This document shows, in pieces, positions 17,284 through 26,230 of a DNA stretch of 64,000 nucleotides. Numbering within the stretch: position 1 is the stretch's first letter; each line of letters starts with the position of its first letter. The DNA comes from Acetobacter garciniae (GTDB lineage Bacteria > Pseudomonadota > Alphaproteobacteria > Acetobacterales > Acetobacteraceae). The DNA lies in contig NZ_JAFVMH010000008.1 in NCBI RefSeq assembly GCF_017377735.1, positions 1 to 64,000 on the forward strand, in the 5' to 3' direction. A program made the translations under genes and the position numbers. The notes beneath the pieces are model-generated. The model was not told the DNA's origin. It saw only the letters and a list, made by a program, of their open reading frames with translations, and searched no databases.

Positions 17284-17493
17284 CGATCTTTCAGGAACGC
17301 CTCTCGACACTCCAGGAACAGGTGGTCGACACATTAGGAACGTCATATCCGACATATCAGGAACGGCGAACCGACACTTCGAGAACAGCCGAGCAACGCC
17401 AATGCCATATTTTTTAAGCGTTTTTCGCTTGCCGCCCCGCACTTAACTTTCAAACAGATTCAAATAACAATCTAACCTAACGGCTGTGGATAT
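17284..17493 (+). other. Probable replication origin (oriV): five ~22 bp iterons and a DnaA box
   Basis: Five imperfect direct repeats of the pattern CGACA-N4-AGGAAC begin at 17284, 17305, 17327, 17350 and 17372, with a period of 21-23 bp (about two helical turns). An AT-rich stretch (17410-17480) and TGTGGATAT at 17485, a near-match to a DnaA box, follow. This is the classical layout of an iteron origin behind its rep gene. Confidence 0.75.
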
Positions 17494-17818
17494 CCTCCAC
17501 ACCTACCAACTTGGTCAGGCTCCGTGACCGACAGCCAAACCAAGAAAAACCTAAACCCCACAAAATACGCCTAAACCCTCAACCAGCCCTGAGCGTCGCG
17601 CGCAAAGGGTGGGTCGGTCTGACAGGTCAGCCCGATCCCGGCGCATGACCGCGCCGCCTTTGCCCGCGCCCCCCAGGCCCGCTCGCCTGGAAAGCAGAAG
17701 AGAAGAAAACACCCGGCCCACAAGGCGGGACGCTCTTCAAACCATCCGACATTCCATCATCCCCGGCCACCGCCCTGCACACGAATGGGCGGCAGCCGGC
17801 GTTTGCCCGGAGCTTTCC
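17494..17818. other. Intergenic region between oriV and the methylase-helicase gene
   Basis: Contains CCAACTTGGTCAGG and a C/A-rich stretch. The open frame that extends upstream from the methylase gene to 17609 has no RBS and an unconvincing sequence. No gene is supported here. A promoter for the large gene is expected but not clearly visible. Confidence 0.4.
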
Positions 17819-20800
17819 ATGAGCGATCTATTCGGCAACCAGTTGAGCCTGTTCGGCACATCAGCCCTGAACGGCACGTCAGCACCCCTCTACTGGGGCG
17901 ACCTCGAAGGCGAGGACACGGCTATGGACGAAGTCCTGGCCACCGAGCCCCTGATCGTTCCCCAGACGGATTGCCATCTGAGCGGGCCGCGCACACTCGC
18001 CCACGGCTGGAAAGCACGGGCCAGGGACAATGTCGCCGCCATCGAAACACTTGCGATCCTCGAGCGCGAAGACCGGAACGCCACACCGGAAGAGCAGGCC
18101 ATTCTCAGCCGTTTCGTGGGCTTCGGGGCCAGCGATCTCGCCAACAGCCTTTTCCCGAGGGCAGGAGAGGGGTGCCGGGCGGGATGGGAAGACATAGGCG
18201 CTGCCCTCCACAACGCCACCAGCGAGGCTGAGAGGGCCTCTCTCGCAAGGGCTACGCAGTATGCCCACTTCACCCCGGACCCTATTGTCACGGCCATTTG
18301 GACCATGCTGGTGGCCCGCGGGTTCCGGGGGGGCTCGGTCCTGGAGCCCGGATGCGGCACAGGCCTGTTCATCGCCGCCCGGCCGGAGCGTCTTGAGGGC
18401 CATATCGCGTTTACCGGGATCGAATTCGATGCCATCACCGCGCGGATCGCCCGCAAGCTCTATCCGAAGCAGTGGATCCGTCAGGAAGATTTCACCAAGG
18501 TGACGCTGCCCACAGGCTACGACCTGGCGATCGGCAATCCGCCCTTTTCCAATCGCACCGTCCATAACCCGGACCTGCGCGATCTCTGGGGCTTCAGCCT
18601 GCACGACTTCTTCATCGCCCGGGCCATCGAGACCTTGCGTCCGGGCGGGATCGCCGCCTTCGTGACCTCGCGTCATACCCTCGACAAAAGCGATCCAGCG
18701 GCACGCACGCAGATGTTCGCCTCTGCCGACCTGCTGGGAGCCGTGCGCCTGCCCGCGACAACCATGCGCGACGATGCCGGCACCGACGTCGTGGTGGATG
18801 TGGTGGTCTTCCGCAAGCGGGCCATCGGCGATCTGCCCGGCGACGACGCATGGCTCCAGGTGGATGCCGTGCCAGGCAGCGACCACGGCAATGGCCCGCT
18901 GCGCATCAACCGGTATTTCCTTGATCAACCCGGGCAGGTTCTCGGTCGTCATGACTGGACCTCGACCCAGTTCGGTCCCGACTACACCTGCGCACCCGTG
19001 GATGGGCTGTCTGTTGCCGTCGCACTTCCCGAGGCTCTGGCCCGGATCGCCCCGGACGTCCGCTTCCCCGATCCGCTGGACGAACGCATCACCCGTCCCG
19101 CGACAGACGGGCGGGCGATCGGCACGGCGGCCGAGGGGGCGGAGCTCAAGGAAGGCAGTTATTTCGTGGCTGATGGCGTGCTGCACCAGGTCACGGGCGG
19201 GCAGGGCAGGGTGGTAGCCATCCGCAAGGGTGAGCAGAAGGAGGGGATCTTCCAGAAGCATGCGCGGATCATCGAAGGCCTGATTCCGATCCGTGACGCC
19301 GCCCGGGCCGTGCTGCGCGCCCAGATGGACAACCTGCCCTTTGCACGCCACCAGCGCGATCTCAGGCGGGCCTGGCAGAGCTTCAACAGGCAGTTCGGCC
19401 CGATCAACCTCACCAACACCACGGTGCGTGTGAACGCCGCGGGCGAGGAAACCGAGACACAGCGCCGTCCCAATCTCCAGCCCTTCTACGACGATCCCGA
19501 TGTGTGGCTGGTCTCCTCCATCGAAGAGTATGACGAAGCCACGCAGACCGGCCGGCCCGGAGCGATTTTCACCGAGCGTGTCATCCACGCGCCCGTGGAG
19601 CCTGAAATCCACTCGGCCCATGACGCCCTGGCGGTCTGCCTCCATGAGGCGGGGGCTGTCCGGTTGCCCCTGATCGCGGATCTGATGGGCTCCAGCGAGC
19701 AGGAGGTGATCCGCGAGCTGGGTGAGGCGATCTATCTCGACCCCGGGCAATCAGCCCCGGGTGACGATGTGTGGGTCACGGCCGACGAAATGCTCTCGGG
19801 GGCGGTGCGCACCAAATTGACCGAGGCGCGTGAGGCGGCGCAGACGGACCCACGTTATCGGCGCAACGTCACGGCACTGGAAGCGGCCCAGCCCGAGGAC
19901 CTGCGGCCGAGCGACATTACGGCCCGTCTCGGTGCGCCCTGGATCCCGGTCGCCGACATCCGGGCCTTCACGCGGGAGGTGCTGGGGGTGGAGACCACAA
20001 TCCGCCATACGGCCGCTGTGGCATGCTGGACCGTCGAGAAGGGGCCCTTCCAGGGCAAGGCCGAGGCGATCTCGACCTGGGGGACCGCACGACGCCATGC
20101 CGGTGAGCTGCTCGAAGACGCCCTCACCCAGGCGTCGCCCAAAATCTGGGACACCTCGCGCGACAGCGACGGCAAGGAGGTCCGCATCCTCAACACGACG
20201 GAGACCGAAGCTGCCCGAGAAAAGCTCGCCGCCATCCGTCAGGCCTTCCAGGACTGGGTCTGGCAGGATGCGGACCGGGCCGACCGGCTGGTCCAGCTCT
20301 ATAACGAGACCTACAACAACCTCGTGCCGCGTGTCTTCGACGGCTCGCATCTGCGCCTGCCGGGGGCGAGTAGCGCGATCCGTCTGCGCGACCACCAGAA
20401 GCGCGTCATCTGGCGCATCATCGCCTCGGGCGGCACCTATATCGCGCATGCCGTGGGGTCGGGCAAAACCTTCTCCATGTGCGCGGCCGTCATGGAGCAG
20501 AGACGGCTGGGCCTGATCTCCAAGGCGATGATCGTCGTGCCCGGGCACTGCCTGGCCCAGATGGCGCGTGAATTCCTGATGCTCTACCCGACCGCGCGGA
20601 TCCTGGTGGCGGACGAGACGAATTTCGTGAAGGAGAAGCGCCAGCGCTTTCTGGCCCGGGCGGCGACAGGGAACTGGGACGCCATCATCATCACCCATGA
20701 CGCCTTCCGCTTCATCCCGGTCGAAGCGTCGTTCGAGGGGCGGATGATCGAGGACCAGATTGCCTCCTACGAGGATCTCCTGAGGCAGGTGGACAGCGAC

Positions 20801-22951
20801 GACAGGCTTTCACGCAAGCGCATCGAGCGCATGAAGGAGGGGATGGAAGCGAAGCTTGAGGGGCTGGCCACCAGAAAGGATGACCTCCTGCATCTGGGCG
20901 AGATCGGGATCGATCAGATCCTGGTCGATGAAGCCCAGCAGTTCCGCAAACTGTCCTTTGCGACAAACCAGTCCGACCTCAAGGGTGTGGCACCGGACGG
21001 CTCGCAGCGGGCCTGGGACCTGTTCGTGAAAACCCGCTACCTGTGGCGGACGAACCCGGACCGTCCCCTGATCCTCGCCTCGGGCAGCCCGATCACCAAC
21101 ACGCTGGGCGAGCTGTTCACCGTCCAGCGCTTCATGGACCTCGAAAGCCTGCAGGCCCGCGACCTGCACGAGTTCGACGCCTGGGCCGCCAATTTCGGGG
21201 AAACCCGGACCGAGCTCGAACTGCAGCCCAGCGGGCTCTACAAGCCTGTCACCCGGTTTACGGAATTCGTGAATGTCGCCGACCTGATGGCGATGTATCG
21301 CGATTTCGCGGACGTCGTGCAGCAGGACGATCTGCGACGCTACGTCTCCCTGCCGACCGTGCGAGGCGGGCATCGCCAGATTGTGGTGGCACCCGTCAAC
21401 GACAATTTCCGCGCCTATCAGAAGCAACTGGCCGAACGCATCAGGATGATCGAAGCCCGCGAGGGCAGGCCGCAGAAGGGCGACGACATCCTGCTCTCCG
21501 TCATCGGGGATGCCCGTCACGCCGCCATCGATCTGCGGTTTGTCTGGCCAGGTCACGCCAATAACGCGGCACCGAGCAAGCTGGACGCCATGATCCGCAA
21601 CATCGCGCAGATCTGGCAGGAAACAGCCGACAACCGCTACACGAACCCCGAGACCGGGCAGGCGTATGACCTTCCTGGCGCCGTGCAGATGGTGTTCTCG
21701 GACCTTGGCACCCTGGGTGCTGAAGCCAAGCGTGGTTTCTCGGCCTATCTGTGGATCCGTGACGAGCTGATCCGTCTGGGCGTGCCCCGCGAGCAGATCG
21801 CCTTCATGCAGGATTACAAGAAATCGTCGGCCAAGCAGAAGCTTTTTGGCGATCTCAATGCCGGGCGCAAGAGGATACTCATCGGCAGCACGGCGACCAT
21901 GGGCACCGGAGTGAACGCCCAGCAGCGGCTGATTGCCCTGCATCATCTGGATGTGCCGTGGCTGGTCTCCGACATCGTGCAGCGTGAAGGGCGCATCGAG
22001 CGACAGGGTAACCAGAACCCCGAAATCCGGATTTACGCCTACGCCCAGGAAGGGTCGGTGGACGCGACCAACTGGCAGCTCCTCGAACGCAAGCTGCGCT
22101 TCATCGGTCTGGCCATGTCTGGCGATCGTTCGATCCGGCGGATCGAGGACGTCAACGGCGAAGGCAACCAGTTCGCGATGGCCAAGGCCCTGGCGTCCGG
22201 CGATGCCCGGCTGATGCAGAAAGCCGGGCTCGAAGCCGAATTGGCGCGGTTTGAACGGCTTTACGCCGCCCATTACGACGACCAGTTCGCCGTAAGGCGG
22301 GCCATTCAGTCCGCTGAGCGTGATGTGGCGATAGCGGAGGCCAGGATTCCGAAGCTCGAAGCCGATCTCGCCCGCAGGATTCCGACCCGCGGCGACGCGT
22401 TCCGGTTTGAAGGCACGCGCGGTGTCATCACCGAACGCGAGAAGGCGGGGGCGTTCCTGCTGTCTCAGGCCCGGATGGCCGAGAAGGCCGGGCAGGAAGG
22501 ACGCTGGGCTCTGGGAACGATCGGTGGCTTTGAGATCGTTCTGGAGGCCAGTGAGCGTCTCCTGCTGAAAAGCGGGAAGCCCACGGTCGAGGCGAGCCTC
22601 GCCATCGCGTTCAGCCATGCCCGGCAGGACATCGCCTGGGACCTTGAGACGAAAGGGCAGGGGCTGGTTGCCCGCATCGAGAATGCCATCCTGCGGTTGG
22701 ACTCTGCTCACGCCGAAGCCGTGTCCCTGAAGGAGGAAACCGAACGCCGTCTGCCGGCCTGGCAGGCCAGGCTCAATGCACCCTTCCGCGAGCAGGCCCT
22801 GCTTGACGAGAAGCGTAACGCCCTCGCCGAGCTGGAAGCCGAACTCGAGTCAGAGAGCCGGCAGGCCGAGGCCGACGCTAAAACTGTATCGGCCAATGAC
22901 GACAACAAACCGGAAGCAGAAGGGGAGGGGAGGCAGACACTCGCGGCGTAA
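17819..22951 (+). CDS. Giant DNA N6-methylase / SNF2-like helicase (DarB-type antirestriction candidate)
   Basis: This 1710-residue protein starts at ATG 17819 (MSDLFGNQLSLFG), chosen because GGAG stands 6 bases upstream; the frame is open for 70 more codons. The methyltransferase part has motif I VLEPGCGTGLF (~174) and motif IV AIGNPPF (~237-243). The helicase part has Walker A HAVGSGKTFSM (~876), DEAQ box ILVDEAQQF (~1034), LASGSPITNTLGE (~1087) and motif VI QREGRIERQGNQ (~1387). A coiled, charged C-terminus follows. Known relatives occur on phages (P1 DarB) and conjugative elements, where some protect incoming DNA from restriction. Both enzyme cores look intact. The methylation target is not deducible. 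Confidence 0.85.
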   Translation: MSDLFGNQLSLFGTSALNGTSAPLYWGDLEGEDTAMDEVLATEPLIVPQTDCHLSGPRTLAHGWKARARDNVAAIETLAILEREDRNATPEEQAILSRFVGFGASDLANSLFPRAGEGCRAGWEDIGAALHNATSEAERASLARATQYAHFTPDPIVTAIWTMLVARGFRGGSVLEPGCGTGLFIAARPERLEGHIAFTGIEFDAITARIARKLYPKQWIRQEDFTKVTLPTGYDLAIGNPPFSNRTVHNPDLRDLWGFSLHDFFIARAIETLRPGGIAAFVTSRHTLDKSDPAARTQMFASADLLGAVRLPATTMRDDAGTDVVVDVVVFRKRAIGDLPGDDAWLQVDAVPGSDHGNGPLRINRYFLDQPGQVLGRHDWTSTQFGPDYTCAPVDGLSVAVALPEALARIAPDVRFPDPLDERITRPATDGRAIGTAAEGAELKEGSYFVADGVLHQVTGGQGRVVAIRKGEQKEGIFQKHARIIEGLIPIRDAARAVLRAQMDNLPFARHQRDLRRAWQSFNRQFGPINLTNTTVRVNAAGEETETQRRPNLQPFYDDPDVWLVSSIEEYDEATQTGRPGAIFTERVIHAPVEPEIHSAHDALAVCLHEAGAVRLPLIADLMGSSEQEVIRELGEAIYLDPGQSAPGDDVWVTADEMLSGAVRTKLTEAREAAQTDPRYRRNVTALEAAQPEDLRPSDITARLGAPWIPVADIRAFTREVLGVETTIRHTAAVACWTVEKGPFQGKAEAISTWGTARRHAGELLEDALTQASPKIWDTSRDSDGKEVRILNTTETEAAREKLAAIRQAFQDWVWQDADRADRLVQLYNETYNNLVPRVFDGSHLRLPGASSAIRLRDHQKRVIWRIIASGGTYIAHAVGSGKTFSMCAAVMEQRRLGLISKAMIVVPGHCLAQMAREFLMLYPTARILVADETNFVKEKRQRFLARAATGNWDAIIITHDAFRFIPVEASFEGRMIEDQIASYEDLLRQVDSDDRLSRKRIERMKEGMEAKLEGLATRKDDLLHLGEIGIDQILVDEAQQFRKLSFATNQSDLKGVAPDGSQRAWDLFVKTRYLWRTNPDRPLILASGSPITNTLGELFTVQRFMDLESLQARDLHEFDAWAANFGETRTELELQPSGLYKPVTRFTEFVNVADLMAMYRDFADVVQQDDLRRYVSLPTVRGGHRQIVVAPVNDNFRAYQKQLAERIRMIEAREGRPQKGDDILLSVIGDARHAAIDLRFVWPGHANNAAPSKLDAMIRNIAQIWQETADNRYTNPETGQAYDLPGAVQMVFSDLGTLGAEAKRGFSAYLWIRDELIRLGVPREQIAFMQDYKKSSAKQKLFGDLNAGRKRILIGSTATMGTGVNAQQRLIALHHLDVPWLVSDIVQREGRIERQGNQNPEIRIYAYAQEGSVDATNWQLLERKLRFIGLAMSGDRSIRRIEDVNGEGNQFAMAKALASGDARLMQKAGLEAELARFERLYAAHYDDQFAVRRAIQSAERDVAIAEARIPKLEADLARRIPTRGDAFRFEGTRGVITEREKAGAFLLSQARMAEKAGQEGRWALGTIGGFEIVLEASERLLLKSGKPTVEASLAIAFSHARQDIAWDLETKGQGLVARIENAILRLDSAHAEAVSLKEETERRLPAWQARLNAPFREQALLDEKRNALAELEAELESESRQAEADAKTVSANDDNKPEAEGEGRQTLAA

Positions 22952-23131
22952 CATCGCCTGCCAGACCGACGGCCCACCCGCAACAGGTGGGTCGCAGCCC
23001 GCATAGCGGCCTGCGATCCTGCCGCAGGCGGCACTGTTGCGCGCAGTCCACCGGCCCGGCCGTGCATATCCATCGCAGTCACAAAAGACGGGCGCAGGAT
23101 CATCGCAAAGACAACGGACTGGACGAGTGCC

Positions 23132-24103
23132 ATGACACCGGACCTTACCTTCTACGACAGCATCGTTCTGGCCTGCAGCGGCGGCAAGGACAGTGTGGCC
23201 GCGTGGCTGCACCTTCTGGATTGCGGCGTACCGGCCGAGACGATCGAGATCTGGCATCACGACGTGGACGGGCACGGATCGCCCTTCATGGACTGGCCGT
23301 CCACGCGCCCCTATGTGCGCGCCCTGGCCGCATATTTCGGGTCGCCGTGTTACCTGTCATGGCGGGAAGGCGGGCTCAGGGGCGAGATCCTGCGCGACAA
23401 CATGCCGACAGGTGCCGTGTTGTGTGAAACACCCGATGGCATCGTCAGGCGTGGCGGCAATGGCAGGCTGGGCACCCGGCTACGGTTCCCGCAGGTGAGT
23501 GCCAGTCTGTCCACGCGCTATTGCAGCGCTGTCGCCAAGATCGATGTCGCGGACATGGCGCTCCGCGCCCAGGACCGTTTTTTGAACCGCCGGACGCTGT
23601 TCGTGACCGGCGAGCGGGCTGAGGAAAGTCCCAATCGGGCACGCTACGCCGTGCTGGAACCGCATCGCACCGACACGCGCTCAGGCACGCGTCGGCGCCG
23701 ACATGTGGACCATTGGCGGCCTGTTCATGCGTGGAGCGAGGCCGCTGTCTGGCGCATTCTGGAGCGGTATGGCGTTATTCCAGCACTTCCCTACCAGATC
23801 GGTTTCGGGCGGCTGTCCTGCGCGCTGTGCGTCTTCATGAGCTTCGATCAGGCGGCGACCTTGCGGTTCATCATGCCTGAGAGGTTTGCGGCGTTTGTGG
23901 CTTACGAGCGGGAATTTGGCTGTACCATCAAGCGCGATGGCAGCCTCGATCGTTTTGCGGATCGAGGCCGTATCTATCCGGCGGCTCTGGCGCGGCCTGA
24001 CCTGGTTGCGCGGGCGCTGATGGATTACTGGGATGGGGCTGTTGTGACAGGGAGATGGACGCTCCCGGCAGGAGCTTTCGGCGAGATGGCGGGGCCGGGG
24101 TGA
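23132..24103 (+). CDS. PAPS-reductase-family protein (PP-loop ATPase)
   Basis: This 323-residue protein has the PP-loop SIVLACSGGKDSVAAWL near its N-terminus, which binds ATP in the adenine nucleotide alpha-hydrolase fold. It also has a C-terminal RLSCALCVFMS cysteine motif and TGERAEESPNRARY. Relatives include CysH, DndC of DNA phosphorothioation and many phage or plasmid proteins of unknown role. Cys residues in SASLSTRYCSAVAK and CALC could bind a metal cluster. It follows the methylase-helicase after 180 bases on the same strand. Sulfate assimilation is unlikely on this plasmid backbone; nucleic-acid or defence-related chemistry is an inference. Confidence 0.7.
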   Translation: MTPDLTFYDSIVLACSGGKDSVAAWLHLLDCGVPAETIEIWHHDVDGHGSPFMDWPSTRPYVRALAAYFGSPCYLSWREGGLRGEILRDNMPTGAVLCETPDGIVRRGGNGRLGTRLRFPQVSASLSTRYCSAVAKIDVADMALRAQDRFLNRRTLFVTGERAEESPNRARYAVLEPHRTDTRSGTRRRRHVDHWRPVHAWSEAAVWRILERYGVIPALPYQIGFGRLSCALCVFMSFDQAATLRFIMPERFAAFVAYEREFGCTIKRDGSLDRFADRGRIYPAALARPDLVARALMDYWDGAVVTGRWTLPAGAFGEMAGPG

Positions 24104-24167
24104 AGGGTCAAACGGGCGGATCGGCGCACTTTATTCAATTCCCTTTTGCAAGAACCAAACTGCATCA

Positions 24168-25799
24168 TCATGCCATCCGAAAGGCAACCGGAGTCCCGTC
24201 CTGCATTTTAATGTCGATCTGCAATAACTCATCTCTTTCAGAGATTTCTTTCGCTGAACTATCCAAATTTTGGACTATATTTTTTGTCTGCGCAGAAAAA
24301 TTCTTGAAAAGAGTTTGTTCTCTTTGAACAAAAAACGCCTTAGTGTCATTTGCAGATATGATTTGAAGTTTTTCGCGGAGCGTCTGGTCAAACAATGATC
24401 CGACCTCACTTTCAGGCGAAAAGGAACTCAAAGAGTTGATGATATCTTGCAGACGCGTCTTTTTCCGCGCCTCGCGTTCAGGAAATGCGCACAGGAGTTG
24501 ATAGCCACATGCTCTCGCGCGGATGCAAAGGAGAAGATCGTTCCATATGCTTTCAAGGGTGCCCTGAGATTCTGCTAAGGCGGTTGTATATTTTCCCGAG
24601 CCCCATCCCTCTTTCTTCACCGTGCGGAAGGCCGCTATTTGAGTGTTAAGATCGCTTGTTAAATGCTCTTGGACTCTTACAAGATCTACCTCATGACGTT
24701 CAATTTCTTGTAGAATCTCATCAGCCAGTTCTCCAGCCAAAACTGAAGATGCGATCTGTTGAAGATAGCGGATAGACGCCGTTATTACAGATCGGCGCTC
24801 ATTCTGCTGAAACGCCGCCACATCTTTGATTGATGCCTTAATCTCGTCCAGGCTTTTTTCAATATTTTGAAGCTTTTTCTGTTCCGCCAGAGCGCAAGCT
24901 AAAGTCAGCATAGCTGTTGGTGACGCGAGTTTGGTTACCGAAGCTGGATCAAGTCGAACCATGCCTGAATGACCTTTGGATGTGCCCACGTAATGGCCCA
25001 GTTTTTTGCTATACGAGAGCGCCATTTCGGCGTGACAGTAATTCCCGTCAGCGAGCATTTGCTCGGTGGACATAAACGGCTGCGCAGCTTTCAGTAATGG
25101 GATCAAGGCGTTCTGTAAACCGAGGTTGGATTTTAGATCCTGCCATTCTGAGGTCTTGTCATCCGGGAGTGTTGCAAGAGCGAGAACGGGTTCTCCATCC
25201 TCGGTTTGAATGACAATGGAACTTGCTGCTTGATCTGCCTGCTTGCTGTTTTTTTGAATTTCAGCTTCGGGGCAGGAGATCCTGCCGTCATCCATCAATT
25301 TGTGCCGCAGGTATATGATCTGCAACAAAATCGACGCAAACGGCGGCCATGCGTCCGAGCTCAATATGCCCCGTACGGCAGCGGCAGCAGCGGCGCTCGC
25401 CTCATTCATTATTTGCTGTGTGTTGCCCGAGGAGAGGGAGAATGACATATATTGCGTGGAGAACAGGTTTATGAGTGTTGCTTCATCCTCTGATATGTCA
25501 GTCAATTTGGCTGAAAAGCCTATCTGCTTACAAAAGCCTGCAAGCATCTCTGCGTAGGACGGTCGTGTCGAGGTACTACGTCCCAGAGCCATTAAAGCAA
25601 GTCTATATGCTTCGTCGCCGATCTGATCTGCGTAGGACTGATGATTAGGAGCATTTCTCTCAAATGCCCGAGTGATTTTTAGAATGCTTACGGGTGATTT
25701 TTCGAGTGTTTCTACAATTGGACTTAGCTCTTCATTAGTGCAGAGATCAAGAATGTCATAAAGATCACTTGGCAGGACGGTGCTTTCTGACTCGCTCAT
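24168..25799 (-). CDS. Unknown 543-residue protein, AT-rich orphan gene
   Basis: From ATG 25799 (MSESESTVLPSDLYDILD) the protein is mostly helical. Its N-terminus (LYDILDLCTNEELSPIVETLEKS) distantly recalls the YaaW/DUF3944 type, which is weak. An alanine-rich segment (MNEASAAAAAAVRGIL) follows, then long coiled coils in the second half (QKKLQNIEKSLDEIKASIKD, LQEIERHEVDLVRVQEHL). No enzyme motif or signal peptide was seen; the alanine-rich part may pack against a membrane. Base composition is visibly more AT-rich than the flanking genes, and it runs against them, so it was probably acquired separately. A TTG at 25817 could extend it by six codons. Function unknown; a defence or cargo role is only a guess. 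Confidence 0.75.
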   Translation of the reverse strand: MSESESTVLPSDLYDILDLCTNEELSPIVETLEKSPVSILKITRAFERNAPNHQSYADQIGDEAYRLALMALGRSTSTRPSYAEMLAGFCKQIGFSAKLTDISEDEATLINLFSTQYMSFSLSSGNTQQIMNEASAAAAAAVRGILSSDAWPPFASILLQIIYLRHKLMDDGRISCPEAEIQKNSKQADQAASSIVIQTEDGEPVLALATLPDDKTSEWQDLKSNLGLQNALIPLLKAAQPFMSTEQMLADGNYCHAEMALSYSKKLGHYVGTSKGHSGMVRLDPASVTKLASPTAMLTLACALAEQKKLQNIEKSLDEIKASIKDVAAFQQNERRSVITASIRYLQQIASSVLAGELADEILQEIERHEVDLVRVQEHLTSDLNTQIAAFRTVKKEGWGSGKYTTALAESQGTLESIWNDLLLCIRARACGYQLLCAFPEREARKKTRLQDIINSLSSFSPESEVGSLFDQTLREKLQIISANDTKAFFVQREQTLFKNFSAQTKNIVQNLDSSAKEISERDELLQIDIKMQDGTPVAFRMA

Positions 25800-26230
25800 A
25801 GATAATTTCCATTTCAATCTTTAGATTTGAATGCGTTCGATAAGCCGGTTAAGCCGTTCCAGCATAGCATGCCTTTTGCCAAACACGCAGAAGAAGGTTT
25901 CCTCAAATCAGTAGTTCACGCTCGTCAGGTGAGGCTGGTCATCGGGCGAAACTGCTAGGTTTGTCGGAGGCGGAACGTCGCGGCCACGCAACCTCGCCGC
26001 CCGAGCGTGAGACTCTGCAATATCATTGCAAAAAAGAAGTGGTAAAAAAATCAATAAGGCTCGCTGCCACACCCCGTCCGGGCGCTCAAGGCCAAGGCGA
26101 GCGCGCCTGCGGCGCGGCCTTGCCCGCCCGGACGGCGCGCGACAGCGGGGAAACATCAGGCAATCAGCAAACGGGGCGAAAAGAGCCCGTGCTGAGCCTG
26201 GATATTTCCTCGCATCAGGAGCCGCCTTTC
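25800..26230. other. Intergenic region between divergent genes
   Basis: The left part is the presumed promoter region of the AT-rich minus-strand gene. The right part holds a nested inverted repeat (26074-26135) followed by the leader of the ParB-like gene. No additional gene is supported. Confidence 0.5.
26074..26135. repeat. Nested long inverted repeat upstream of the ParB-like gene
   Basis: The outer arms CCGTCCGGGCG / CGCCCGGACGG (26074-26084 and 26125-26135) enclose inner arms CAAGGCC / GGCCTTG (26087-26093 and 26116-26122). It belongs to a set of similar structures in the accessory block. Confidence 0.6.

Noticed and set aside
17284-17390. CRISPR-like array
   Set aside because: The repeats are imperfect, 21-23 bp apart with no unique spacers, and lie behind rep. 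They are iterons.
17609-17818. Extended N-terminus of the methylase-helicase
   Set aside because: The extra 70 codons are Arg/Pro-rich without an RBS, while ATG 17819 has GGAG at proper distance and starts the conserved sequence.
17879-22711. Long minus-strand open frames (623 and 633 codons) inside the methylase-helicase gene
   Set aside because: They are shadows of a GC-rich gene: no RBS, no recognisable domains, and the plus-strand frame carries all the enzyme motifs.
23132-24103. Complete Dnd phosphorothioation system
   Set aside because: Only a PP-loop protein is present. No DndA, DndB, DndD, DndE or DndFGH genes are in the window.
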